Origin: Streptomyces sp. SID11385
Lineage (GTDB): Bacteria > Actinomycetota > Actinomycetes > Streptomycetales > Streptomycetaceae
Reading direction: 5' to 3'
Length of the DNA stretch: 64,000 bases
Assembly (NCBI RefSeq): GCF_010548245.1
Contig: NZ_JAAGLR010000182.1
Span: forward strand, 1-64,000
A program made the position numbers and the translations under genes. The notes under the pieces are model-generated. The model was not told the origin of the DNA and searched no databases. It saw only the letters and a program-made list of their open reading frames with translations. Below are positions 16,475 through 24,994 of the stretch, piece by piece (position 1 is the stretch's first letter; each line of letters begins with the position of its first letter).

Positions 16475-18756
16475 TGGGCTCCGCCTCCGCACCCCGTACG
16501 GCGCCCGCATCCGGCCTCGACACGACCGATCTCCTGGTCGGCGGCATGACGTGCGCGGCGTGCGTGCGCCGCGTCGAGAAGAAGCTCGCCGCGCTCGACG
16601 GCGTCAGCGCCACCGTCAACCTCGCCACCGGCACGGCCCGCGTGAGCCACCCGGAAGGGCTCGCCCCGGGCAAGCTGGTCGCCGCCGTCGAGAAGGCGGG
16701 CTACACGGCCCGACTGCCCGCACCGGCCACCGCGGGGGAGGAGGAACCGGTGTCGCCGCTCCTGCCGCGCCTCCTGATCACCGCCCTTCTCGCCGTCCCC
16801 GTCCTCGTGCTCTCGATGGTGCCCGCCCTCCAGTTCCGCAACTGGCAGTGGCTGTGCTTCATGCTCGCCGCGCCCGTCGCGGTCTGGAGCGCGCGGCCCT
16901 TCCACGAACGGGCCTGGCGCGGGCTGCGGCACGGCGCGGCGACGATGGACACCCTCGTCTCGCTCGGCGTCCTCGCCTCCTTCGGCTGGTCCGCCTACGC
17001 GCTCTTCCTCGGCGGCGCGGGCGACCCGGACATGCGCATGGCGTTCACGCTGCTGCCGACCGCCTCGGACGGCATGGCACACGTCTACCTCGAAGCCGCG
17101 GTCGGCGTCCCGCTCTTCGTCCTCGTCGGCCGCCACCTGGAGGCCCGCGCCCGGCACGGCACCTCCGCGGCCCTGCGCGCACTGGCCGCACTCGGCGTGA
17201 AGGAGGTGACGATACGGGACGGGGGCGTCGAACGGGTCGTCGCGGCCGACCGGCTCCGGGTCGGCGAGGTCTTCCTCGTCCGCCCCGGCGAGCGCGTCGC
17301 GACGGATGGCGAGGTCGTCGAGGGCAGTTCCGCGCTCGACCTGTCCCTCGTCACGGGGGAGACCCGACCGGTCGAGGCCGGGCCGGGCTCCGCGGTGACC
17401 GGGGGCGCCGTCAACGCGGGCGGCATCCTCCTCGTCCGCGCGAGCGCGATCGGCGCGGACACCCAACTCGCCCGGATCACCGCGCTGGTCACCGAGGCGC
17501 AGGCGGGCAAGGCCCGCGCGCAGCGCCTCGCCGACAGCGTCGCGGGCGTTTTCGTCCCCGTCGTCCTCGCTCTCGCCGTGACCGTTCTCGGCTTCTGGCT
17601 CGGCGCCGGCGCCGAGCCGCAACCCGCCTTCACCGCCTGCGTCGCCGTCCTCGTCGTCGCCTGCCCCTGCGCCCTCGGACTCGCCACCCCGACCGCGCTC
17701 ATGGCGGCGACCGGGCGCGGAGCCCAGCTCGGCGTCCTCGTCAAGGGGCCCCAGGCACTCGAAGCCCTCCGCCGCATCGACACCGTCGTCCTCGACAAGA
17801 CCGGCACCCTCACCACCGGCCACCTCATCGTCACCGCCCTCACCGCCCGCCCCGACGGCGTGGGCACCGCTGAGGCCCTGCGGCTCGCCGCGACCGTGGA
17901 GACCGGCTCGGAACACCCGCTCGGCCGTGCGCTCGTCCTGCACGCCGAACGCACGCTGCCCGAGGGCGCCGTCAGAGCTTCCGCGCTCAGCGACTTCGCC
18001 GCACGCCCGGGCACCGGCGTACGCGGGCACGTGGAGGGGCGTCTGGTCGAGGCGGGCACGGCAGACGGCCTTCTGCCCCCCGAGTTGGACGCCGCCCGCA
18101 CCGCCGCGCTCGACGCGGCCCAGACCCCGGTGCTCGTCCGCGTCGACGGCCGGCCCGAGGCGCTCCTGGCACTCGGCGACGTCGTCCGTCCCGGCAGCTA
18201 CCACGCCGTGGACCGGCTGCGCCGCCTCGGCGTACGCCCCGTCCTCGCGACCGGCGACGAGGAGAAACCCGCGCGAGCCGTCGCCGCCGCGCTCGGCATC
18301 ACCGAGACCTACGCCCGCTGCACCCCCGAGCGCAAAGCCGGACTCGTCCGCGCGCTCCGCGACGAGGGCCGGCGCGTCGCCGTCGTCGGCGACGGCGTCA
18401 ACGACGCGGCGGCACTCGCGGGCGCCGACCTCGGCATCGCGATGGGCACCGGCACGGACGTCGCGATCGGCGCAGCCGACGTCACCCTCGTACGGGACGA
18501 CATCGAAGCGCTCGCCGACGCCGTCCGCCTCTCGCGCCGCACGCTCGCCACCATTCGCGGAAACCTGCTGTGGGCCTTCGGATACAACGTCGTCACGATC
18601 CCGCTCGCGATGGTCGGCCTGCTCGACCCGATGCTCGCCGCCGCCGCGATGTCGCTCAGTTCCGTCCTCGTCGTGCTCGGGAGTCTCCGGCTGCGCCGCT
18701 GGCAACCCGCGCCCGCCGCCGCCCGGCGGCGCCCGTCCCCGAGGGCGGCCTTCTGA
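16474..18756 (+). CDS. copA: Copper-exporting P1B-type ATPase
   Basis: A 760-residue heavy-metal ATPase, probably Cu(I) export. One N-terminal metal-binding domain (GGMTCAACVRR, about 23-33) is followed by eight membrane helices with the CPC motif in VVACPCALGLATP, the phosphorylated Asp in VLDKTGTLTTGH, the P1B marker SEHPLGRA and the hinge VVGDGVNDAAAL. CPC together with a CxxC domain points to Cu(I). It sits between the small Met/His-rich protein and the PCuAC-like protein, with one-base stop/start overlaps, so the three form a tight operon behind an ECF-type promoter. Confidence 0.93.
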   Translation: MGSASAPRTAPASGLDTTDLLVGGMTCAACVRRVEKKLAALDGVSATVNLATGTARVSHPEGLAPGKLVAAVEKAGYTARLPAPATAGEEEPVSPLLPRLLITALLAVPVLVLSMVPALQFRNWQWLCFMLAAPVAVWSARPFHERAWRGLRHGAATMDTLVSLGVLASFGWSAYALFLGGAGDPDMRMAFTLLPTASDGMAHVYLEAAVGVPLFVLVGRHLEARARHGTSAALRALAALGVKEVTIRDGGVERVVAADRLRVGEVFLVRPGERVATDGEVVEGSSALDLSLVTGETRPVEAGPGSAVTGGAVNAGGILLVRASAIGADTQLARITALVTEAQAGKARAQRLADSVAGVFVPVVLALAVTVLGFWLGAGAEPQPAFTACVAVLVVACPCALGLATPTALMAATGRGAQLGVLVKGPQALEALRRIDTVVLDKTGTLTTGHLIVTALTARPDGVGTAEALRLAATVETGSEHPLGRALVLHAERTLPEGAVRASALSDFAARPGTGVRGHVEGRLVEAGTADGLLPPELDAARTAALDAAQTPVLVRVDGRPEALLALGDVVRPGSYHAVDRLRRLGVRPVLATGDEEKPARAVAAALGITETYARCTPERKAGLVRALRDEGRRVAVVGDGVNDAAALAGADLGIAMGTGTDVAIGAADVTLVRDDIEALADAVRLSRRTLATIRGNLLWAFGYNVVTIPLAMVGLLDPMLAAAAMSLSSVLVVLGSLRLRRWQPAPAAARRRPSPRAAF

Positions 18757-19274
18757 TGCCCGGCACCTTCGCGCGCTTTCGCGCCCCGCTCGCCGCTGTC
18801 GGCGTCCCCGTCCTCGCCTCGGGCCTGGCGCTCGCCGGTCTCGGCGCCTGGACGGCGAGCGGACGCGCCGGCAGCCCCGCGCGTGTCACCGTCACGAAGG
18901 CGTACGTCTACCAGCCGCTCGGGACGACCCCGGAGACCGCCGCCTTCTTCACCCTCGGCAACGACGGCGGCTCCGCCGACCTGCTCACCGGCCTGACCTC
19001 GCCCGACACCACCACGTCCCCCCTGCTCAGCCGCCACCGCATGACGACCTCCGGCGCCGCGTACCGGCAGCCCGTGGACTCCGTACGCGTACCGGCCGGG
19101 GACGGGCTCACCATGGCCCCGCACGGCATCGACGTGACCGTACGGCCCAAGAGCGCGTGGCGACCCGGAGACGAGGTTTCCTTCACTCTGCGCTTCGCCC
19201 ATGGCGCGCCCCGCACGGTTCACGCCGTCGTGGTCCGCCCCGGCGCGGACACGGACGGGCTGCCCCGCCCGTAG
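18756..19274 (+). CDS. PCuAC-like periplasmic copper-binding protein
   Basis: A 172-residue exported protein with an N-terminal hydrophobic signal or anchor (LAAVGVPVLASGLALAGLGAW) and a cupredoxin-like PCuAC domain. The family copper site is H-x-n-M...H-x-M. Here SRHRMTT supplies the first part, but the second is MAPHGIDVTV, so the final Met is absent. Copper affinity may therefore differ. The family passes copper to cytochrome oxidase or buffers it outside the membrane. It is translationally coupled to copA. Confidence 0.75.
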   Translation: MPGTFARFRAPLAAVGVPVLASGLALAGLGAWTASGRAGSPARVTVTKAYVYQPLGTTPETAAFFTLGNDGGSADLLTGLTSPDTTTSPLLSRHRMTTSGAAYRQPVDSVRVPAGDGLTMAPHGIDVTVRPKSAWRPGDEVSFTLRFAHGAPRTVHAVVVRPGADTDGLPRP

Positions 19275-19440
19275 CCCGTCCGTGACTCCTGAGAAGGCCG
19301 AACGTCCCGGCCGCACGCGCGCCGAATATCGCCCTCGCATATGCCCCAACTCCCCGCCGTACACGACCTTTCCGGCAAAGGTGGCGAGCCGGACACCCCG
19401 CCGTGTTCTCCGGTGCCGTGCGATGGGAGGATGAGGCGCC

Positions 19441-20223
19441 ATGGAGGCCGGGCCGGTGGGACGCGTGCTGAGAGCGGCGATGTTCGCCGCCGTCTCCGTG
19501 ACGCTCGCCGCGACCGGACACGTCCTCATGTCGGCCACCCCGCTGCCCCTCTGGGTACTCGCCGTCGCCTTCGTCTCCCTCGCGCTCCCCGGCTGGTGGT
19601 TCGCCGCCCGCGAGCGCGGCCCCTGGCTCGTGACCGCCCTCGCCGTCGCCACCCAGGGCGTCCTGCACAGCGCCTTCACCGCCGCGCAGTCCGCCCTCGG
19701 TCCGGCAGGAGGCCCGCCAGGCGGTACGACGACGGCCGCGCTCACCGCGTCCCCGTACGAAAACCTGTGCTCCATCGACGCGGGCGGCCCCGTGAGCGCC
19801 GGTGGCGGAGCCGGGGGAGCCGACCTCATGGCGGGCATGGACCACTCCGGCATGGCCGGGATGGACCACTCCGCCATGGGCCACATGGCGGGCATGGACC
19901 ACTCGGGATCGCTCGCGCCCATGGCCCACATGGGCCACGACATGGGCGGAATGTCCTCGACCGGCATGCTCGCGGCGCACGTCCTGGCCGCCCTCGTCTG
20001 CGGCATCTGGCTCGCCCACGGCGAGCGCGCGGTCTTCCAGGTCCTGCGCGCCGTCACCGGCTGGCTGCGCGCCCCGCTCCACCTCCTCCGCACAGCCCCG
20101 CTGCCCGCGCCCCGCCGTCGCCTGCGCCCCCGCAAGGGCCTCAGCGACCGGCTGCCCCAAGGGCTGCGCTGTGCCCGCGCCCTGGAGCGGCGCGGGCCAC
20201 CGGGGGTGCTCGCCGCGCCCTGA
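19441..20223 (+). CDS. Membrane protein with repeated MDHSGM-type copper-binding motifs
   Basis: A 260-residue protein: two to three N-terminal spans (MFAAVSVTLAATGHVLM, LWVLAVAFVSLALPGWWF, LVTALAVATQGVLHSAF), a loop with repeats of M-x-x-MDHSGM (about residues 130-172, some 12 Met and 9 His), another span (LAAHVLAALVCGIWLAHG) and a basic Pro/Arg-rich tail. The Met/His repeats look like an extracytoplasmic copper sponge. It is preceded by GGAGG close to the start. The exact role is unknown; it closes the copper gene set before the ECF sigma gene. Confidence 0.72.
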   Translation: MEAGPVGRVLRAAMFAAVSVTLAATGHVLMSATPLPLWVLAVAFVSLALPGWWFAARERGPWLVTALAVATQGVLHSAFTAAQSALGPAGGPPGGTTTAALTASPYENLCSIDAGGPVSAGGGAGGADLMAGMDHSGMAGMDHSAMGHMAGMDHSGSLAPMAHMGHDMGGMSSTGMLAAHVLAALVCGIWLAHGERAVFQVLRAVTGWLRAPLHLLRTAPLPAPRRRLRPRKGLSDRLPQGLRCARALERRGPPGVLAAP

Positions 20224-20507
20224 CGACGCGGCAGGCATTCCGGAGGACGCATCCAGCCGCACGCGACCGGTCCCCGACCGGCCGCCCGGTGGCGTACCCG
20301 CACGGAGCGGCGGCCGGCCGCACCGGCGTCGGCACGCCTCATCCGTACGAGGAGTCCTCCGGCACACCCGGCCCCCGAGGGCCAGGGTGCCCCCTTTCAC
20401 CGGAGACCCGGAACCGCGGGCAGGCTTCGGCCCGCCCTGCCGCGTGTCCGCACGCCGCCCGTGTGTTCCGTCGTCCCCGGACCGATCCGTGAAGGACTCA
20501 CCTGGCG

Positions 20508-21143
20508 ATGAACACCACGCTGCCCGCCCCGCGCGGGCCACAGCGCGCCACCGTCCCCCGGGACAGAACGGCGGAGGACTCCGCCGCGACCGCCTGGGCA
20601 CTCGCCGCCCGCGCCGGCGACCGCGAGGCCGCCGACGCCTTCGTACGGGCCCTGCACCGCGATGTCGTGCGGTACGTGGCCCACCTCTCGGCCGACCCGC
20701 AGGCGGCCGAGGACCTCGCGCAGGACACCTTCCTGCGTGCGCTGCGGACACTGCACCGCTTCGAGGGCCGCTCCTCGGCCCGTACCTGGCTGCTCGCCAT
20801 CGCGCGCCGCGCAGTCGTCGACGACTTCCGCAGGGCCGCCGCGCGCCCCCTGCTCGCCGACACCGACGACTGGTGCCTGACCGTCGAGCGGAACCAGCCG
20901 ACCGGACTGCCCGGCTTCGAGGAAGGGGTGGTGCTCCAGGACCTCCTGGCGGCGCTCCCGTACGACCGCCGCCAGGCATTCGTGCTCACCCAGCTCCTCG
21001 GGCTCTCCTACGCGGAGGCCGCCCGCGAGGCCGGCTGCCCCATCGGCACCGTCCGCTCCCGGGTCGCACGGGCGCGCAGCGCCCTGACCACGCGACTGGA
21101 ACAGGGAGAGGAGGAGACCGAAAGCCGGGCCCTCGCGGCATAG
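20508..21143 (+). CDS. ECF-family RNA polymerase sigma factor
   Basis: A 211-residue sigma-70 family protein. Region 2 (about 25-95) reads ADAFVRALHRDVVRYVAHLSADPQAAEDLAQDTFLRALRTL, and region 4 (about 138-195) reads LPYDRRQAFVLTQLLGLSYAEAAREAGCPIGTVRSRVARAR. ATG 20508 follows a GAAGGA-like site. No classical zinc-binding anti-sigma gene (HxxxCxxC) lies next to it. Position after the copper locus and the presence of three identically spaced GGAACT promoters there make it the natural candidate to read them. That link is inferred. Confidence 0.88.
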   Translation: MNTTLPAPRGPQRATVPRDRTAEDSAATAWALAARAGDREAADAFVRALHRDVVRYVAHLSADPQAAEDLAQDTFLRALRTLHRFEGRSSARTWLLAIARRAVVDDFRRAAARPLLADTDDWCLTVERNQPTGLPGFEEGVVLQDLLAALPYDRRQAFVLTQLLGLSYAEAAREAGCPIGTVRSRVARARSALTTRLEQGEEETESRALAA

Positions 21144-21399
21144 CCCGGCCGCATTCCGGAAGCGTGCGGACGGGACGGGAAGCCGCACCCCGTCCGCACG
21201 CACAAGGATTGGGCTGGACGCGCGCCCGCTCCGTCCTCGTCCCGGCGGGCGCACGTCCCCCTCGGTAGTCGGCGCGGTACCGAGGGGAGTTCCCCGGTTA
21301 CGCGGAGGGACGACAAGAGTGAACTCCCGGCCATACGCGGGTACATCCGCCTCGTCCAAGGCCGCCACCAAGAGCGCGGCCCCGGCGGAAGGTGCCCCC

Positions 21400-21633
21400 A
21401 TGACCCACGAGCCCAGCGTCCTCGACCTGACCTCCCTCGAACCGGTTGCCACGTTCTGCGGCAACTGCAATTGCGGCTGCCCCCAGCTCTTCGTGGACCC
21501 CGCCGCCACCGAGGATCGCCGGATCGTCCTCACCGACGACTTCGGCCAGCGCGTCCAGATGAGCCCCACCCAGTTCGCCGACCTCGTGAACGAGGCGAAG
21601 GCGGGCAGCCTGGACGGGCGGTTCGGCGCCTGA
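21400..21633 (+). CDS. Small Cys-rich protein (CGNCNCGCP)
   Basis: A 77-residue protein from ATG 21400 (MTHEPSVLDLTSLEP), with GGAAGG upstream; GTG 21319 would extend it. The only clear signature is FCGNCNCGCPQLFVDP, four cysteines in seven residues, likely to bind a metal ion. The rest looks folded (RIVLTDDFGQRVQMSPTQFADLVNEAKAG). Function is not recognised. It lies 256 bp after the ECF sigma gene, so a sensor or partner role is possible, but nothing in the sequence proves it. Confidence 0.65.
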   Translation: MTHEPSVLDLTSLEPVATFCGNCNCGCPQLFVDPAATEDRRIVLTDDFGQRVQMSPTQFADLVNEAKAGSLDGRFGA

Positions 21634-22080
21634 CGGCGCGTCGGCGCGAAGCCCCGGCCTCCAGGCGGAGGGACCCGCCCGAACGTGGGGCACGACGCCG
21701 ACCGGCGAATGACCGGACGACTTCGCGGATGGCCGGGTCCAGCGGGTAAGAGGGAGCCGGCCCTCGACTGCCGAGAGGTGACGCGGACCGCCTCGATCGC
21801 GGGGCGCTCCGTGCGGAAGGCGCGGCCCGTCAGGTCCGGGACCGGCCCCGCCTTCGCGTCCAGCCCGCCTCTGCCCAGCTCCCGGGCGACGGCTGCGACC
21901 GTCTTGCCCGGTGAGCCGACAGGCGCGAACGCGTATCCGCTCGGATTCCTCCGGCGGCGTCGCGGCGGTGGCTGTTCCGCGGGAGACGCCGAGTTGCCGG
22001 ATCGCCGGCCGTCGGTCGCCGGCCGACGGCCGGCGGGTGTCGTCGGCCGCACGGGGCTGGATCGACGAGGGGTGTATCGG
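21634..22080. other. Gene-free stretch upstream of the Zur-box operon
   Basis: No supported gene. It contains a 12-bp perfect inverted repeat at 22004-22034 (arms GCCGGCCGTCGG/CCGACGGCCGGC, 7-base loop) shortly before the Zur-like box; this could be a terminator or an mRNA structure. Confidence 0.5.
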
Positions 22081-22100
22081 TAATGAAAATCATTGTCGTA
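22081..22100. promoter_or_regulatory. Zur-like box
   Basis: TAATGAAAATCATTGTCGTA contains the palindrome AATGA-AAA-TCATT and fits the actinobacterial Zur motif (TGAAAATCATTTTCA) in most positions. It lies about 90 bp before the L31 start. Zinc-dependent repression of L31 and the COG0523 gene is a known arrangement for such boxes. Confidence 0.65.
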
Positions 22101-22187
22101 TGCTGTCTCCCGACCGCTGCGGAGCAGTCCGCGCGGGAGCCCCGCGAGGCGTGGGAGAGCACGTCCGCGCACGTACGAAGGACAGAG

Positions 22188-22442
22188 ATGAAGACCGGTA
22201 TCCACCCCCCGTACGGCCCCGTCGTCTTCCGCGACCGCGCGGCCGGATTCGCCTTTCTGACGCGGTCGACCATGACGAGCGAACGGACCGTCGAGCGGGA
22301 GGACGGCCGCACCTATCCGGTCGTCGATGTCGAGGTGTCGTCCGCGAGCCACCCCTTCTACACCGGCACCGCGCGCGTCATGGACACCGCGGGGCGGGTC
22401 GAGCGCTTCGAACGGCGTTACGGGCGCGGGACCGGCCGATGA
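22188..22442 (+). CDS. rpmE2: 50S ribosomal protein L31 type B (zinc-free form)
   Basis: An 84-residue protein ([28 protein letters not shown]...[18 protein letters not shown]) that clearly matches the C-minus form of L31. No zinc-binding Cys pairs are present. Under zinc starvation this form replaces the zinc-containing L31 on the ribosome and frees zinc. ATG 22188 follows GAAGGA. It overlaps the downstream COG0523 gene by four bases (ATGA), and a Zur-like box lies upstream. Confidence 0.93.
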   Translation: MKTGIHPPYGPVVFRDRAAGFAFLTRSTMTSERTVEREDGRTYPVVDVEVSSASHPFYTGTARVMDTAGRVERFERRYGRGTGR

Positions 22443-23620
22443 GGCCGCGGGACAGCTCGCCCCTGCCGGTCGTGCTCGTGGCCGGGCTGCACGCCGAGGC
22501 GCGGGCGAGGACCGTCGACCACCTGCTGAGCGTCGTACCCGGCAGCGTCGCACTCCACCACGACCTGCGCGACGCCCTCTCCGGAGCGGTCGTGCGCGAG
22601 GTGCGCGATGCCTCCGGCACCCGCGCCACCGGTGAGACGCCCCTCGTCAACGACTGCGCCTGCTGCGCCTTGCGCGAGGACCTGGTCCCCGAGCTGCGGC
22701 GGCTCGCGGAGGACGGCACGACGCGCCTCGCCCTCGTGGAGTTGTGGGACTCCGTCGAACCGCGCGCGATGGCCGAGGTCGTCGTCGCGCACGCGGGGGA
22801 GTCGCTGCGCCTCGGCACCGTGCTCACCGCCGTGGACCCCGCCCTCGTCCTCGCCTGCCTCGGCAACGGAGACGACCTCGCCGAAGCCGGTCTCGCCGCC
22901 GCGCCGACCGACGAACGCACCGTGGGCGACACCTTCGCCCGGCAACTGGAGTACCCGCGCGTCCTCGTACTCGCCGGACAGCAGGAGGAGTGTGACCCCG
23001 ACGACCTTGCCCTGCTCGCCCAACTGCACCCCACAGCAACGCGCCTGCCGCTGGGCTCCCCCGAACTGCGCGGCCTGCTCCGGGAGGGCTTCGACACCGA
23101 GGCGGCGGCAGCGGCCCAGCACCCGGCGATGGCACTCCTCCCGCAGGAAGCCCACGAGGCAGGGATCGGCACCCTCGTATGGCGCCACCGTCGGCCCTTC
23201 CACCCCGGGCGCCTCTTCGAGGCGCTGGAGGAGTTGTGCTGCGCGGCGGTACGCAGCCGGGGCCGTTTCTGGCTCGCCGACCGGCCCGACACGCTGCTGC
23301 ACTGGGACGCGGCCGGCGGCGCGCTGTGCGTGGAGGCCGCCGGACCCTGGCTGCGCGGACTCCCCGACGCCGCCTGGGACCTCGTACCGCCGCTGCGCCG
23401 GGCCGCCGCGGCGCTCGACTGGCACCCCGAACACGGCGACCGCGAGCAGCACCTCGTCTTCACCTCGCCCGGCCTGGACCGCGAAGGCATCGCCGCCGTC
23501 CTCGCCTCCTGCTTGCTGACCGACGCCGAAATGGTCGGCGGCACGCAGGCGGAGCCGGACCGTACGTTCGCGGGACCGCGCGCCCGGGCCCGGCGGGCAC
23601 GAGGCCGGGGGAGGGGGTGA
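22439..23620 (+). CDS. COG0523 (CobW/ZinG-like) protein with degenerate P-loop
   Basis: A 393-residue member of the G3E GTPase family. The hallmark CxCC motif is present ([12 protein letters not shown]) and the C-terminal CobW domain is recognisable ([23 protein letters not shown], then [13 protein letters not shown]). The N-terminal Walker A, normally GxxGxGKT, reads [17 protein letters not shown]: the Gly-Lys-Thr are missing. It may not hydrolyse GTP in the normal way. In zinc-stress operons these proteins are thought to deliver zinc to key enzymes. It is coupled to rpmE2. Confidence 0.8.
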   Translation: MRPRDSSPLPVVLVAGLHAEARARTVDHLLSVVPGSVALHHDLRDALSGAVVREVRDASGTRATGETPLVNDCACCALREDLVPELRRLAEDGTTRLALVELWDSVEPRAMAEVVVAHAGESLRLGTVLTAVDPALVLACLGNGDDLAEAGLAAAPTDERTVGDTFARQLEYPRVLVLAGQQEECDPDDLALLAQLHPTATRLPLGSPELRGLLREGFDTEAAAAAQHPAMALLPQEAHEAGIGTLVWRHRRPFHPGRLFEALEELCCAAVRSRGRFWLADRPDTLLHWDAAGGALCVEAAGPWLRGLPDAAWDLVPPLRRAAAALDWHPEHGDREQHLVFTSPGLDREGIAAVLASCLLTDAEMVGGTQAEPDRTFAGPRARARRARGRGRG

Positions 23621-24116
23621 GCCGCTCACGTCGGAATTCGGGGCGCTTTGCCCTGGTGAGTGGGGTTCCTGAGGGGAGGTGGGCGGCGGCTTGGGGCCTC
23701 GCGGCCCGTCGCAGTCCTCGACGCCCGGGGAGGCAGGCGCGGGAATCCGTGCCCGCGCTCGGACGGCCTCGGGTGCGTGAGGCGGCCCCCCGCTGGAACT
23801 GCTTGTCGGGGGGGCTCCTCGACGTCGTCCACAACGCAACGGGCCGAACTCACCCGGCGCTGGCAGGTGCTGGAGCTGGACGGCTCCGTGCGGCTCTCCT
23901 CCTTCGGCACCCTGGAGCCGCCATCCGCCTCGCGAGTACCTCCTCACGACCGTTGCCCTTTGCGGACAGTGCCACCCCTCGCCGTTGAGCACACAACATC
24001 CGGGGCGTCGGAGGCGGCGCGGAGAGCACGTGCGAAGAAGCGGCGGTCCGCCCGTGCCCGGAGGATGGACGCGGTTCGCCCGCCGCGTTCTCCGGCGCCT
24101 CGAAGGGAATGGACAC
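23621..24116. other. Junction between housekeeping region and biosynthetic locus
   Basis: No complete gene is seen. A short plus-strand piece near 23840-23930 (RAELTRRWQVLELDGSVRLSSFG) looks protein-like but has no start, family or continuation. Codon preference changes across this stretch, from mixed CTC/CTG leucine use to almost pure CTG. Confidence 0.45.
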
Positions 24117-24902
24117 ATGACCGCGATGCAGGACGTGTACGCAGATCTGGCGGTGGAGGGTGCTGAGATCGGAGATCTCGTGTCGGAACTGAGCCCCGAG
24201 GAATGGGCGACGGAGACCCCCGCAGCCTCCTGGACGGTCCGTCATCAGGTGGCTCACCTGGCGTACGTCTCCCGCATGGTCCGGCTCGCGGTGAGTGACG
24301 CGGACGCCTTCGAGGCCGAGATCGCGCCGGTCCGGGAGGACTTTCAGTCCGGAATGGACGCCAGGCTCGCCGAGTATCTCGCGGAGCCTCTTCCCGGACT
24401 ACTGCGTCGCTGGGCCGAGGAACGGTCCGCCGCCGAGAAAAGGCTGGCCGCACTGGAACGGCGTGCCCTGGTGCCGTGGCCGGCGGCCGGGCCGTTGCCG
24501 GCCAGTGTGCTCGCCGCGGTCGCGTTGACGGAACTGTTCGCGCACGGCCAGGACATCCGCGACGGCCTCGGACGTTCGCGCGTGATCACCGACCGGATCG
24601 GCCACATCGTCTTCCTCGGGACCCGCACCCGGGACCTGGCCTACCGTGCCCGCGGTCTGCGACCTCCGGCCGAGCCCTTCCGCTTCGAGCTGACGGCCCC
24701 GTCCGGAGAACTGTGGGCCTTCGGCCCGCCGGAGGCCGGGCAGCGGATCACCGGCCCTGCCCAGGACTTCTGTCTGCTCGTCACCCGGCGCAGACACCGC
24801 GACGACCTCGCCCTGCGCGCGGTGGGGACGGAGGCCGACCAGTGGCTGGACATCGCACAGTCCTACGTCGGACCGCCCGGCACGGGCCGGGCACCGCAGT
24901 GA
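24117..24902 (+). CDS. TIGR03084-type metal-binding (DinB/maleylpyruvate isomerase-like) protein
   Basis: A 261-residue protein with a four-helix DinB-type N-terminal domain: EWATETPAASWTVRHQVAHLAYVSRM, then VALTELFAHGQDIRDGLG, where the His residues form a metal site. The C-terminal domain is a wHTH_MaoC-like/MDMPI type (RFELTAPSGELWAFG). The family includes mycothiol-dependent isomerases and thiol transferases; many members sit in biosynthetic clusters. ATG 24117 follows AAGGGA. The specific reaction is unknown. Confidence 0.8.
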   Translation: MTAMQDVYADLAVEGAEIGDLVSELSPEEWATETPAASWTVRHQVAHLAYVSRMVRLAVSDADAFEAEIAPVREDFQSGMDARLAEYLAEPLPGLLRRWAEERSAAEKRLAALERRALVPWPAAGPLPASVLAAVALTELFAHGQDIRDGLGRSRVITDRIGHIVFLGTRTRDLAYRARGLRPPAEPFRFELTAPSGELWAFGPPEAGQRITGPAQDFCLLVTRRRHRDDLALRAVGTEADQWLDIAQSYVGPPGTGRAPQ

Positions 24903-24994
24903 GCAATATGGCGTATAGAGCGCCGGCCCGGTGGCTGCTTTCCTAGCTGGCGGGCCGTCTTCGGTCCGCCCGACACGAGGGATCTGGGGTTGCC

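Noticed and set aside
16231-18705. Minus-strand 824-codon frame over copA
   Set aside because: Antisense to a P-type ATPase with all motifs intact.
23840-23930. Short protein-like fragment RAELTRRWQVLELDG
   Set aside because: No start, stop context or recognisable family; could be chance.
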